Source: DATEPR01 sp036503065 (lineage in GTDB: Bacteria > Actinomycetota > Actinomycetes > Mycobacteriales > Pseudonocardiaceae). Taken from it: a stretch of 14,701 nucleotides of DNA. Below are positions 5,826-13,542 of the stretch, piece by piece. Both the position numbers and the translations under genes were made by a program. Below the pieces are notes generated by a model. That model saw only the letters and a program-made list of their open reading frames with translations. It was not told the origin of the DNA and made no database searches. The stretch spans positions 1-14,701 of the forward strand of contig DASXXM010000368.1 of NCBI GenBank assembly GCA_036503065.1, read 5' to 3'. How positions within the stretch are numbered: position 1 is the stretch's first letter; the number at the start of each line of letters is the position of its first letter.

Positions 5826-7157
5826 GTGCTGCTCAGAAAAAGGCTGCGGCTGGACAAGCTGCGGTTCGACACAGTGCGGTTCACCAAGCGACGCGTGATC
5901 GTGACGGCGGCCGTCGTGGTCGTCGTCGTCGGTGGTGGCGTCGGTGCCTGGGCGGCGACCCGCCCTGCCGCCGCGACGCCAACGAGCGTTGCCACGGCTG
6001 CCACGACCACGTTGCGGCAGACGCTGTCCTCGTCCGGCACCATCGAGCCTGCCCAGCAGGACAACCTGAACTTCGCGGTGTCCGGCCAGGTCACCGCGGT
6101 GAACGTGACGACGGGCGCCCAGGTGACCGCCGGTCAGGCGCTGGCCACGGTCAACTCGGCCGCCCTGTCGGCCACCGTGGCCGAAGCCCAGGCGAGCCTG
6201 TCCTCGGACCAGGCACGCGAATCCACCGACTCGGGCAACGGCGCCTCCAGCACCCAGGTCGCGGCCGACCAGGCCGCCGTCACCGCGGCCCAGAACCAGG
6301 TGACCAACGCGCAGAGCGCGCTCGCCGAAGCCACCCTCACCTCGCCGATCACCGGCACGGTCGCCTCGGTCAACCTGACCGTCGGGCAGCAGGTGTCCGG
6401 CAGCGGCGGGTCGACCGGCAGCGGCGGCGGGTCCGGTGGCACCGGCGGAACGGGCGGCGCAGGCGGGGCGGGTGGTGCCGGCGGCGCGGGCACCGGCTCG
6501 GCCGGCAGCGGCACGGGCACGAGCTCGTCCAGTGACCAGATCGTGGTCATCTCGAACGGCTCGTTCGTGGTGAACGCCAGCGTGGACGACACCCAGGTAG
6601 GCCAGATCAAGGTCGGCGACCAGGCGGTCATCACGCCGGGCAGCGGCACCACCACCGCCTTCGGCACGGTCACGTCGGTGGCGCTGCTGGCCAGCTCGTC
6701 GTCCACCGTGCCCAGCTACCCGGTCACGATCGGCGTGACCGGCTCGCCGACCGGCCTCTACCCCGGCGCGTCGGCGTCCGTGCAGATCATCGTCAAGCAG
6801 GTCGCCAACGCGCTGGTCATTCCGGCATCGGCACTCCACTTCAGCGGCGGCAAGACCACGGTCCTGAAGCTGGTCAACGGCAAGCAGACCAGCGTGACGG
6901 TCACCACCGGCACCACCCAGGGCGGGCAGATCCAGATCCTGTCCGGGCTGATCGTCGGTGACCAGGTGGTCACACCGGGCACGACCCGCACCGCGGGTGG
7001 CGCCGGCGGTGCGGGCACCGGCCGTGGCGGCGGCCTCGGCGGCGGTGGCGGCTTCGGCGGTGGCGGCGGGTTCGGCGGCGGTGGCGGCTTCGGTGGTGGC
7101 GGCGGATTCGGCGGCGGTGGCGGCGGCGCGGCACCCCCGGCCAGGGTGGGCGGCTGA
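5826..7157 (+). CDS. Membrane-fusion (MacA/YknX-like) adaptor subunit 1 of an ABC export system
   Basis: A 443-residue adaptor anchored by one N-terminal helix (about residues 24-45, valine-rich after a basic KRR stretch) with the rest outside the membrane. Then come a beta strand and biotinyl-lipoyl half (LNFAVSGQVTAVNVTTGAQV, 80-99), a short coiled-coil hairpin (about 112-170), the second lipoyl half (LTSPITGTVASVNLTVGQQV), a Gly/Ser linker (about 190-236), a beta-barrel and a membrane-proximal domain. The C-terminus (about 388-443) is glycine-rich with GGGGGF repeats. The hairpin is short, as expected without TolC. I chose GTG 5826 because AGGAAGAGGA precedes it and the product then begins just before the membrane helix; TTG 5739 and ATG 5766 are possible but lack such a site. 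It heads the operon. Confidence 0.88.
   Translation: MLLRKRLRLDKLRFDTVRFTKRRVIVTAAVVVVVVGGGVGAWAATRPAAATPTSVATAATTTLRQTLSSSGTIEPAQQDNLNFAVSGQVTAVNVTTGAQVTAGQALATVNSAALSATVAEAQASLSSDQARESTDSGNGASSTQVAADQAAVTAAQNQVTNAQSALAEATLTSPITGTVASVNLTVGQQVSGSGGSTGSGGGSGGTGGTGGAGGAGGAGGAGTGSAGSGTGTSSSSDQIVVISNGSFVVNASVDDTQVGQIKVGDQAVITPGSGTTTAFGTVTSVALLASSSSTVPSYPVTIGVTGSPTGLYPGASASVQIIVKQVANALVIPASALHFSGGKTTVLKLVNGKQTSVTVTTGTTQGGQIQILSGLIVGDQVVTPGTTRTAGGAGGAGTGRGGGLGGGGGFGGGGGFGGGGGFGGGGGFGGGGGGAAPPARVGG
7038..7109 (+). repeat. Four tandem 18-bp units encoding GGGGGF
   Basis: Units start at 7038, 7056, 7074 and 7092, each five glycine codons then TTC; a partial fifth follows without the phenylalanine. 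Units 1 and 3 are identical and the others differ only at glycine wobble positions. The array forms the C-terminal tail of the first adaptor. Copy number is likely variable between strains. Confidence 0.9.
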
Positions 7158-7160
7158 ACC

Positions 7161-7913
7161 ATGTCGATCGATCTCACCCAGCCGATACCGGTGGTGCCGA
7201 CGCTGCGCGGGCCGGTCATCGACATCACCGACGTGCAGAAGATCTACCGGACCGGTTCCCTCGAGGTGGCCGCGCTGCGCGGTGTCTCGCTGCGGATCGA
7301 CGAAGGCGAGTACGTCGCGATCATGGGCCCGTCCGGGTCCGGCAAGTCCACGCTGATGCACATCCTCGGCTGCCTCGACGTGGCCACGTCGGGCACGTAC
7401 CTGCTGGCCGGCCAGGACGTCAGCAACATGAACGAGAACGAGCTGGCGGTGATCCGCAACGAGCGGATCGGGTTCGTCTTCCAGCAGTTCAACCTGCTGA
7501 CCTCGCTCACGGCGTGGCGCAACGTGGAACTTCCGCTCTGCTACGCGGGCGTCCACCGTGCCGAACGCAAGGCCCGCGCCGTCGAGGTGCTGGAACGGGT
7601 CGGGCTCGGCGACCGGGTGATGCACCGGCCGACCGAGCTGTCCGGCGGCCAGCAGTCCAGGGTCGCGCTGGCCAGGGCACTGGTGAACGCGCCTGCCATG
7701 ATCCTGGCCGACGAGCCGACCGGTGCGTTGGACAGCACGGCGACCGCGGACGTGCTCAGCGTGTTCGCCGACCTGAACCGCGTCGGCCACACGATCGTGC
7801 TGATCACGCACGAGGAGGACGTGGCCGCCACCGCGAACCGCACGATCCGGCTGCGCGACGGGCTGATCGAGTCGGACACACGACGCAAACTGACCGGGGT
7901 GTTGGGATCGTGA
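7161..7913 (+). CDS. MacB/LolD-type ABC transporter ATPase
   Basis: A 250-residue cytoplasmic ATPase powering the export complex. Walker A is GPSGSGKST (56-64), the Q-loop is in GFVFQQFNLL (104-113), the ABC signature LSGGQQSR (160-167), Walker B MILADEPTGALD (180-191) and the switch histidine H217 in LITHEED. The FNLL and DEPTGALD forms are typical of the MacB/LolD/YknY group. All catalytic residues are intact. The usual GGQQQR is GGQQSR here, a minor change. It starts three bases after the adaptor stop and its own stop overlaps the permease start by 4 nt (GTGA), so the three are translationally coupled. About 20 extra residues precede the normal start of the ATPase domain. Confidence 0.95.
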   Translation: MSIDLTQPIPVVPTLRGPVIDITDVQKIYRTGSLEVAALRGVSLRIDEGEYVAIMGPSGSGKSTLMHILGCLDVATSGTYLLAGQDVSNMNENELAVIRNERIGFVFQQFNLLTSLTAWRNVELPLCYAGVHRAERKARAVEVLERVGLGDRVMHRPTELSGGQQSRVALARALVNAPAMILADEPTGALDSTATADVLSVFADLNRVGHTIVLITHEEDVAATANRTIRLRDGLIESDTRRKLTGVLGS

Positions 7914-9139
7914 GCTGGCTGGAGACCATTCGTACGAGCCTGGACGCGATCCGGACACACCGGCTGCGTTCCGGCCTGACCATGTTGGGCATCCTGATCG
8001 GCATCGCGGCCGTGATCCTCACCGTCGGTCTCGGTGAGGGCGCCCAGCAACAGGTCGCATCGGCGATCAACTCGTTGGGCACCAACCTGTTGGTCGTCTC
8101 ACCGGGCAGCAGCACGACCGCGGGTGTGCGCGGCGGCCTCGGCACGTCGTCCACGCTGACCGTGAACGACGCGAACTCCCTCGCGTCCCACACGGTCGCG
8201 CCGGACATCGCCGCGGTCGCGCCGAGTACCAGCCGGAACACGGCGCTGGCCGTCGGTGCGACCAACTGGACCACCCAGGTCGTCGGCACCACGCCGGACT
8301 GGGCTTCGGTGCGCGCGCGGACGGTCGGCGAAGGCCGGTTCATCAACGCGTCGGACGTGGCCAGTGAGGCCGCGGTGACCGTGCTCGCGCCGACCACCGC
8401 GCAACAGCTGTTCGGCTTCGCCGATCCGGTCGGCCGCCAGGTGACCATCGGGAACACCCCGTTCACCGTGATCGGCCTGCTCACGTCGGCAGGCGCGTCG
8501 GCCGCGCAGAACCAGGACGACCAGGCCGTCGTGCCGATCAGCACCGCGTCCGACCGGCTGTTCGGCGGCACGACGCGCACGTCGGTCCAGTCGATCTACG
8601 TGGAGGCGACGTCGTCGAACTCGCTGTCCGCCGCGTATCAGGAGGCCAACGCCGAACTGATGAACCTGCACCACATCACGACACCGGCCGGCGCCGACTT
8701 CACCATCGCCAGCCAGCAGTCCCTGCTGACCACGGCGACCTCGGTGGACAAGACGCTGACCGTGCTGCTCGGCGGCGTCGCCGGCATCTCGTTGCTGGTG
8801 GGCGGCATCGGCGTGATGAACATCATGCTGGTGTCGGTGACCGAGCGAATCCGGGAAATCGGCCTGCGCAAGGCGATCGGTGCCAATCCGACCGTGATCC
8901 GCCGGCAGTTCCTGGTCGAGGCGTCGGTACTCGGCCTGGCAGGCGGCCTGCTCGGCGCGCTGCTGGGCATCGTCGGCGCGATCACGCTGCCACATCTCAT
9001 CGCAACCCCGATCACCATCTCCCCCGCCGCCACGATCGGCGCGATCGTCGTCGCGATCGTCATCGGCATGGCGTTCGGGGTCTACCCGGCCAGCCGGGCC
9101 GCCCGCCTGGCCCCGATCGACGCCCTGCGCAGCGAATGA
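7910..9139 (+). CDS. MacB/FtsX-like ABC transporter permease
   Basis: A 409-residue membrane subunit of the MacB/YknZ type. One helix near the N-terminus (about 21-42, GLTMLGILIGIAAVILTVGL) is followed by a large extracytoplasmic domain (about 43-283). Then come three helices (about 284-311, 338-362, 372-392) and a short cytoplasmic end, APIDALRSE. The conserved coupling segment TERIREIGLRKAIGA follows the second helix, where it contacts the ATPase. Such permeases work by mechanotransmission rather than as simple channels. The GTG at 7910 overlaps the ATPase stop by 4 nt and gives the family N-terminus. Length is near the roughly 400 residues of Gram-positive homologues. The substrate is not predictable. 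Confidence 0.94.
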   Translation: MSWLETIRTSLDAIRTHRLRSGLTMLGILIGIAAVILTVGLGEGAQQQVASAINSLGTNLLVVSPGSSTTAGVRGGLGTSSTLTVNDANSLASHTVAPDIAAVAPSTSRNTALAVGATNWTTQVVGTTPDWASVRARTVGEGRFINASDVASEAAVTVLAPTTAQQLFGFADPVGRQVTIGNTPFTVIGLLTSAGASAAQNQDDQAVVPISTASDRLFGGTTRTSVQSIYVEATSSNSLSAAYQEANAELMNLHHITTPAGADFTIASQQSLLTTATSVDKTLTVLLGGVAGISLLVGGIGVMNIMLVSVTERIREIGLRKAIGANPTVIRRQFLVEASVLGLAGGLLGALLGIVGAITLPHLIATPITISPAATIGAIVVAIVIGMAFGVYPASRAARLAPIDALRSE

Positions 9140-9169
9140 AATGACCACCATCCAGCCTGGAGCAATGTG

Positions 9170-10033
9170 ATGTCCGCTCAGCGATCCGTATACCTCGCGC
9201 TCGTGGCCGGTGGCCTCGCCATGGCCCTGGCCGCCTGCGGTGGTGGGACCAGCACGCCGGCCGCGGCCGGCCCGACGACCACCCGACCGCCGACCTCCAC
9301 CGGCGCGGGCCGGGCCGGGCCGCCACCTGGCACGTTCGGCACCGCGGCCGCGGTCTCGGCAACCAACGTCGAGGTGCAGAACCCACAGAACGGCCAGGTC
9401 ACGGTCAACTTCAACGCATCGACCACGTTCACCAACACGGTGACCGCCACGCTGGCCGACGTCACGGTCGGCTCGTGCGTGACGGTCGCCGCCGCGTCCG
9501 GCGGGACGCAGGCCAAGGCGCTGACCGCCCGCACGGTCACCGTGACCGCGCCCGCCAGCGGCGGCACGTGCACGGGCGGCGGCTTCGGTGGTGGTGGCGG
9601 CGGGGGCGGTGGCCAGCCCGGCACCACCCGCACGCCCAACCCGAGCCGGCCGCGGCCGACCGGCGCCAACGGCGCACCGGCCAACTTCGGCGCCGCGTTC
9701 GGCTCGGTGACCGCGATCAGCCCGACCGGTTTCACCGTGCAGGGCGTCGCCCGCGGCACGAACCCGGCCACCACTACGGCGGTCACGATCAACTCGACCA
9801 CCACGTACACGAAGACGGCCGCCGCCACGTCCAGCGCGCTCGTCGTCGGTGACTGCGTCACCGCCATCGGCACCGCGGACGACACCGGCGCCGTGGCCGC
9901 CACCAGAATCAACATCAGCAAGCCCGGCCCGACCGGCTGCACCGCGGGCCTCGGGCGGTTCCGCGGCGGCGCCGGCGGCGCGGGCGCCGGACAGGGCAAC
10001 GGCGGCACGGGCACGGGTGGTGGCAATGGCTGA
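9170..10033 (+). CDS. Lipoprotein with two DUF5666-like repeats
   Basis: A 287-residue exported lipoprotein. The signal peptide ends in lipobox LAAC with lipid-modified Cys23. A Pro/Thr-rich linker is followed by repeat 1 (about 56-134), a glycine tract (136-148) with a Pro/Arg-rich spacer, repeat 2 (about 173-257) and a glycine-rich tail. The repeats align by eye: a G-x-V start, a T-V-x-x-T core, VGxCVT (C103, C229), and a closing cysteine (C134, C257), suggesting one disulfide in each. The pattern resembles the beta-rich DUF5666 family; the function of that family is unknown to me. ATG 9170 has GGAG 7 nt upstream; GTG 9167 is too close to it. Its end overlaps the next adaptor by 8 bp. It probably binds substrate or the adaptors at the membrane surface. 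Confidence 0.82.
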   Translation: MSAQRSVYLALVAGGLAMALAACGGGTSTPAAAGPTTTRPPTSTGAGRAGPPPGTFGTAAAVSATNVEVQNPQNGQVTVNFNASTTFTNTVTATLADVTVGSCVTVAAASGGTQAKALTARTVTVTAPASGGTCTGGGFGGGGGGGGGQPGTTRTPNPSRPRPTGANGAPANFGAAFGSVTAISPTGFTVQGVARGTNPATTTAVTINSTTTYTKTAAATSSALVVGDCVTAIGTADDTGAVAATRINISKPGPTGCTAGLGRFRGGAGGAGAGQGNGGTGTGGGNG

Positions 10034-11771
10034 CCTGCGTCGATGGAAGCGCCGGATTCGGGCGCGCCGGGCCACCGTGATCGTGGTGACCGTGGTCCTG
10101 GTCGGCGGTGGCGCCGCGGTCGCGTGGGCGGCCACCCGGCCCGCGAGCACCGCGTACCGGACCGCGCTGGCCGGCCCCGCGTCGGTGACGGACTCGCTGG
10201 CCGCGATCGGCACGCTCCAGCCGGTCAGCCAGGCCACCGTGGCGTTCCCGATGGCCGGTCAGGTCGCGTCGGTTGGCGTGCAGGTCGGGTCGTCGGTCGC
10301 GGCAGGCCAGACGTTGGCCGTGCTGAACACGACCGGCCTGGCCACCACGGTGAGCTCGGACCAGTCGTCGGTGGCCACGGCCCAGGCCAAGCTGGCCGCC
10401 GACCAGACGAGCCAGACGACGGTGCCCGCGTCCCAGACGACGACGCCGTCCGCCACGACCGGGTCCTCGTCCCGGTCCGGTTCGTCGTCATCGTCGAAGT
10501 TGACGACCTTGTTGCAGGGCCTTGCCGCGGACCAGAACGCGGTCCGTAAGGCGCAGCAGCAGGTGGACGCCGACCTGGTGCTGGTGACGGCGGTGGACAA
10601 GCAGTTGGCGGCGACGTGCCCCGCGGTCGTGCAGTCGCTGACCGGCGCGCAGTCGAAACCGACCGACCCGCCCGCGACCAGCGACACAACGACGGTACCG
10701 CCGCCCACGACCACGACCCCACCACCGGTGGACGTGACGGGCTGCACGGACCTGATCGACCAGGCATCGGCGGACGAGGCCAAGACGGCCACCGACGAGC
10801 GTGGCCTGTCGTCCTCGGTCGCGACGTTGTCCACGGCGCTGAACCAGGTCGTGGCCGCGGTCGGCCAGACGGCCAGCACCCCGGCTCCGTCCACTCCGTC
10901 GGCGCCGTCGGGTGGTTCGTCCACCGGTCGCTCCGGGACCTCCGGCTCGTCCGGACCGGCGTCGGCCAACCAGATCGCCGCCGACCAGGCGTCCGTCGAC
11001 GCGGCGAACGCGCAACTGGCCGCGGCACAACAGAACCTGGCAGCGGCCACCCTGGTCAGCCCGATCGCCGGCACGGTCGCGGACGTGACCATGACGGCTG
11101 GCCAGAACGCGTCGGCCAACTCGACAACGGCCCACATCATGGTCGTCGGCCCCGGCGAGGACGAGGTGATGACCGCGGTGAACGACACGTCGGTGGGCCA
11201 GGTGAAGCCCGGCCAACCGGCGATGATCACCCCGGACGGCGTGACGAAACCGATCGCCGGCAAGGTCACGTCGATCGGCGCGCTGGGCAGCACGACCTCC
11301 GGCGGCTCGGCCAGCTACCCGGTCACGATCACCCTGGACCCCACGTCGCAACCGCTGTTCAACGGAGCGACGGCCTCGGTCGCGATCACGCTGGGCACCG
11401 CGCAGGCACCGGTCACCGTGCCGACTTCCGCGGTGCAGACGCTCGGCCCGTTCAGCATCGTGTCCAAAATGGTCAATGGCAAGCCGACAACGACGCGGGT
11501 CACGCTGGGTGTGGTGGGGGCAACGGTCACCCAGATCACCAGCGGCCTCAAGGCAGGCGATGAGGTGATGCTGGCCAACATCACCGAGCCGATGCCCACT
11601 TCCGGCAACACGAACGCACGCGCCTTCGTCGGCGGCGGCGGCCGAGCGGCTTTCGCCGGCGGTGGCGGTGGCGGTGGCGGTGGATTCACCGGCGGCGGTG
11701 GCGGTGGCGGTGGCGGTGGCGCGGCAGGTGCCGCGGGTGCCGGAAAAGGTGCGCCCACCGGCGGCGGCTGA
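10026..11771 (+). CDS. Membrane-fusion adaptor subunit 2, enlarged, with jointed hairpin
   Basis: A 581-residue adaptor, much longer than its partner. Membrane helix 16-37, first lipoyl half (FPMAGQVASVGVQVG, 74-88), then a long hairpin region 104-343, second lipoyl half (LVSPIAGTVADVTMTAGQ, 343-360), beta-barrel and membrane-proximal domains to about 520, and a glycine-rich C-terminus (536-581). The hairpin is built symmetrically: helix, Ser/Thr-rich linker (131-157), helix with C198, Pro/Thr loop (206-236), C240 with helix, Pro/Ser/Gly linker (282-312), helix. The two cysteines probably form a disulfide at the base of the loop. ATG 10026 overlaps the lipoprotein end by 8 bp and gives a standard basic-then-hydrophobic start. 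It is the last operon gene, followed by a strong hairpin. Confidence 0.88.
   Translation: MADLRRWKRRIRARRATVIVVTVVLVGGGAAVAWAATRPASTAYRTALAGPASVTDSLAAIGTLQPVSQATVAFPMAGQVASVGVQVGSSVAAGQTLAVLNTTGLATTVSSDQSSVATAQAKLAADQTSQTTVPASQTTTPSATTGSSSRSGSSSSSKLTTLLQGLAADQNAVRKAQQQVDADLVLVTAVDKQLAATCPAVVQSLTGAQSKPTDPPATSDTTTVPPPTTTTPPPVDVTGCTDLIDQASADEAKTATDERGLSSSVATLSTALNQVVAAVGQTASTPAPSTPSAPSGGSSTGRSGTSGSSGPASANQIAADQASVDAANAQLAAAQQNLAAATLVSPIAGTVADVTMTAGQNASANSTTAHIMVVGPGEDEVMTAVNDTSVGQVKPGQPAMITPDGVTKPIAGKVTSIGALGSTTSGGSASYPVTITLDPTSQPLFNGATASVAITLGTAQAPVTVPTSAVQTLGPFSIVSKMVNGKPTTTRVTLGVVGATVTQITSGLKAGDEVMLANITEPMPTSGNTNARAFVGGGGRAAFAGGGGGGGGGFTGGGGGGGGGGAAGAAGAGKGAPTGGG
11658..11720 (+). repeat. GGCGGT-type glycine codon repeats at the adaptor 2 C-terminus
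   Basis: Two runs of alternating GGC and GGT codons (about 11658-11683 and 11691-11720) are separated by codons for FTG. They encode two polyglycine blocks. The simple hexanucleotide repeat is prone to slippage in steps that keep the frame. Confidence 0.8.
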
Positions 11772-11798
11772 GCCGGCTTTACCATAACCAGCAGGCAG

Positions 11799-11839
11799 TC
11801 TGGCCCGTGAATGTCGCAATGCGACACTCGCGGGCCAGA
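11799..11839. terminator. Long hairpin, likely bidirectional terminator
   Basis: TCTGGCCCGTGA at 11799-11810 continues into TGTCGCA (11812-11818) and folds on the complementary right half about base 11819. Of 20 paired positions 18 are Watson-Crick, one is G-U and one (A11811/C11827) is mismatched. It lies 28 bp after the adaptor 2 stop and between convergent genes. There is no T tract, as is common for actinomycete hairpin terminators. Confidence 0.75.
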
Positions 11840-11916
11840 TTGGCATCAAGCGCCTTGACGGCCTGCGGATGATCGTGCCAGCTCCGCAGACAGGCTCCGT
11901 GCGGTGGCGACGTGGG

Positions 11917-12378
11917 TCAGCTGGCCATGCTGGGGCGGCCGGGGCCGTCGGGCTTGTTCTTGCGGGGTAACTCGGCCGGGAGGATGCCGTCGAGCAGGAA
12001 GCCGGTCACCGTCTCCGGGGTCGCCGCGTCGTCGGCGTACAGGTGGAACCAGCCATCCGGTGGGGCGCCCGCGCCGTGGGTTCTGGCGGACCAGCCGAAT
12101 TTCTCTTGCCATTCAAGGGAGATCACGGCGGTGGTGCCGGGAGCCGAGTCGGCCGCCTCGCGACGAATGCGCAGGCGGCCGGTGATCGGCTTGCGGCCGT
12201 CGACGGCGACCGAGTCGACCACGTAGCCGTACTGTTCGACGTTGTCGGCGACCTGTTCGAGATAAATCACGCAATTGTCGATTTCCGCCACGGTGGCACG
12301 CCGCCGGGCGCGGCCGCCGGTGGTGATCGTGCGGACGCGGTGACCCACCTGCTCTGTGTGTGTCTGCAGCGCGCTCAC
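11917..12378 (-). CDS. DUF6292-like hypothetical protein
   Basis: A 153-residue soluble protein with no signal peptide or membrane segment. After a basic N-terminus (about 1-30) it has a helix with CVIYLEQVADNV, a beta-rich core with VISLEWQEKFGWSAR (about 86-100) and GWFHLYADD, then TPETVTGFLLDGILP and a polar tail. The W-x-E-K/R-x-G-W element followed by a short strand and a final helix resembles the actinobacterial DUF6292 family, whose function is not known to me; this is recognition by pattern, not a search. The GTG at 12378 has a strong GGAAGGG site upstream. A TATTTT hexamer (12404-12399, minus) could be its -10. It is convergent with the export operon across the shared hairpin. Confidence 0.65.
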   Translation of the reverse strand: MSALQTHTEQVGHRVRTITTGGRARRRATVAEIDNCVIYLEQVADNVEQYGYVVDSVAVDGRKPITGRLRIRREAADSAPGTTAVISLEWQEKFGWSARTHGAGAPPDGWFHLYADDAATPETVTGFLLDGILPAELPRKNKPDGPGRPSMAS

Positions 12379-12450
12379 GGCGTTCCCTTCCCCCGACCAA
12401 AATACATGCTCCGCGCCACATCGGCAGCGTTCGAGGAGGAAACCGAGCAG

Positions 12451-12576
12451 ATGAGCGGAAACATCAACCGCACGACAACAGGGCAGGTCGCGAGGGTCCT
12501 GACGGGACGGATCGCCGACGAAAGTTCACCCGAACAGACCAATCAGGCGACCAGACGCTGCGCGCGCAATCGATAG
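12451..12576 (+). CDS. Possible 41-residue small protein
   Basis: An ORF starting MSGNINRTTTGQVARVLTGR and ending in TAG at 12574-12576. A strong GAGGAGGA site ends 10 nt before the ATG. The product is polar and basic with one cysteine and no membrane segment. Its last 34 bases overlap the 3' end of the GNAT gene on the other strand. It lies alone in the 164-bp gap upstream of the DUF6292-like gene, pointing away from it. Codon bias is weaker than in the neighbours (AGT, TCA, AAT, AGA, CGA used), which argues against a conserved gene. Confidence 0.25.
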   Translation: MSGNINRTTTGQVARVLTGRIADESSPEQTNQATRRCARNR

Positions 12577-13487
12577 CTGACCAGTTCCAGCAGGGGCTGA
12601 AATCCCAGGTTGTGCAGCATTCGCCGGGACGCCGCGTTGCCGCCGGTGACCGTGGCGCAGGCTTTCCGACGGGCGCCGTGCCGCTCCGCAAGGCGCTGGA
12701 TCAGCGTCGTCACCAACGCGCCCGCGATGCCCCTGCCACGAGATTCCGTTGCCACGGCTACGAAATCGACATAGTACTCGGCGGGCTGAGCGCGCCCGGC
12801 CGCATAACCGACCAGTCGGCCCGCGTCGAACGCCGCGATGACCGTTCGGTCCGTTTCGCCGGCCAGCAGTTGCGCCGCCGAGAAGTACGTGTTGGGGAAA
12901 CACGTCTCGTGCAGGCGGATCAGCTCGGCCGCGGCCACCGAATCCGTTGGCGGGGTGGGGAACTCGTGCACGTCGACCGCGTCCGGGCGGTCGGGCACCG
13001 TGCCGATCAACCGGACCAGCGCCACGCCGTCCAGTGCCAGCACGCTGGTGTACTTGCCGCTCGGGAAACCGTGCCTACGGGCGAAACCGGCCAATCTGCG
13101 GTGCTCGACGTGACCGAACAGCTCACTGTCCGAAATGCCCCGCAACGCGGGTGCCGCGCGGGCCGCGTCGTGCAGGGCGTCGGCGGTGCGGTCCCAGATC
13201 CGGTCGGCGGCCGGGTGTTCTGCCGGCACGTCCACGAACGGGCCGTGCCACCACACTCGGCCCAGCGCCGGGTCGATCTCGAAGCTGAGCACGCCGTGCA
13301 CGCGGTCGGCCGCGTCCACGGCGACCACGGTCGCGGACGGCCATCGCAGGTCGACAAGTTCCGATCTCAGTTCGTCGCGGGTCTCGCCGTGGTAGCCGAT
13401 CGTGTGTTCCGGCACCGCCTGCAACCGGTGCAGCAGGGCCACCACCTGGTCGAAGTCGGTGTCGCGGGCAGGGCGAATGTCGTACAT
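12543..13487 (-). CDS. Two-domain GNAT acetyltransferase
   Basis: A 314-residue protein with tandem GNAT folds. The N-terminal one (about 1-150) starts MYDIRPARDTDFDQVVALL, a standard GNAT opening, but lacks a clear acetyl-CoA loop. The C-terminal one (about 170-306) has the acetyl-CoA pyrophosphate loop SRGRGIAG (249-256) after the strand DFVAVA and ends with the GNAAS-RRMLHNLGF motif, so it is the likely catalytic half. It would transfer an acetyl group to an amine on a small molecule or protein; the substrate is unknown. I chose ATG 13487 for its family-like start; GTG 13502 would add five residues and overlaps the only GGAG site. It lies 55 bp downstream of the ABC-F gene on the same strand and may share its transcript or use an AT-rich promoter in the gap. 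Confidence 0.88.
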   Translation of the reverse strand: MYDIRPARDTDFDQVVALLHRLQAVPEHTIGYHGETRDELRSELVDLRWPSATVVAVDAADRVHGVLSFEIDPALGRVWWHGPFVDVPAEHPAADRIWDRTADALHDAARAAPALRGISDSELFGHVEHRRLAGFARRHGFPSGKYTSVLALDGVALVRLIGTVPDRPDAVDVHEFPTPPTDSVAAAELIRLHETCFPNTYFSAAQLLAGETDRTVIAAFDAGRLVGYAAGRAQPAEYYVDFVAVATESRGRGIAGALVTTLIQRLAERHGARRKACATVTGGNAASRRMLHNLGFQPLLELVSYRLRAQRLVA

Positions 13488-13542
13488 GGTCCGAATCGTC
13501 ACTCCGTACGAAGGTGGTATGCAATGGATTTAAGTTCGATGG

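Noticed and set aside
7038..7109. Regular 18-bp repeats as a CRISPR-like array
   Set aside because: There are no spacers; the units are contiguous codons for a glycine/phenylalanine tail.
5616..7958. 780-codon minus-strand frame opposite adaptor 1 and the ATPase
   Set aside because: Antisense shadow of two genes with intact domains; low-complexity product, and it crosses their boundaries.
8099..10237. 712-codon minus-strand frame across the permease, lipoprotein and adaptor 2
   Set aside because: Spans three well-supported plus-strand genes and has no recognisable domains.
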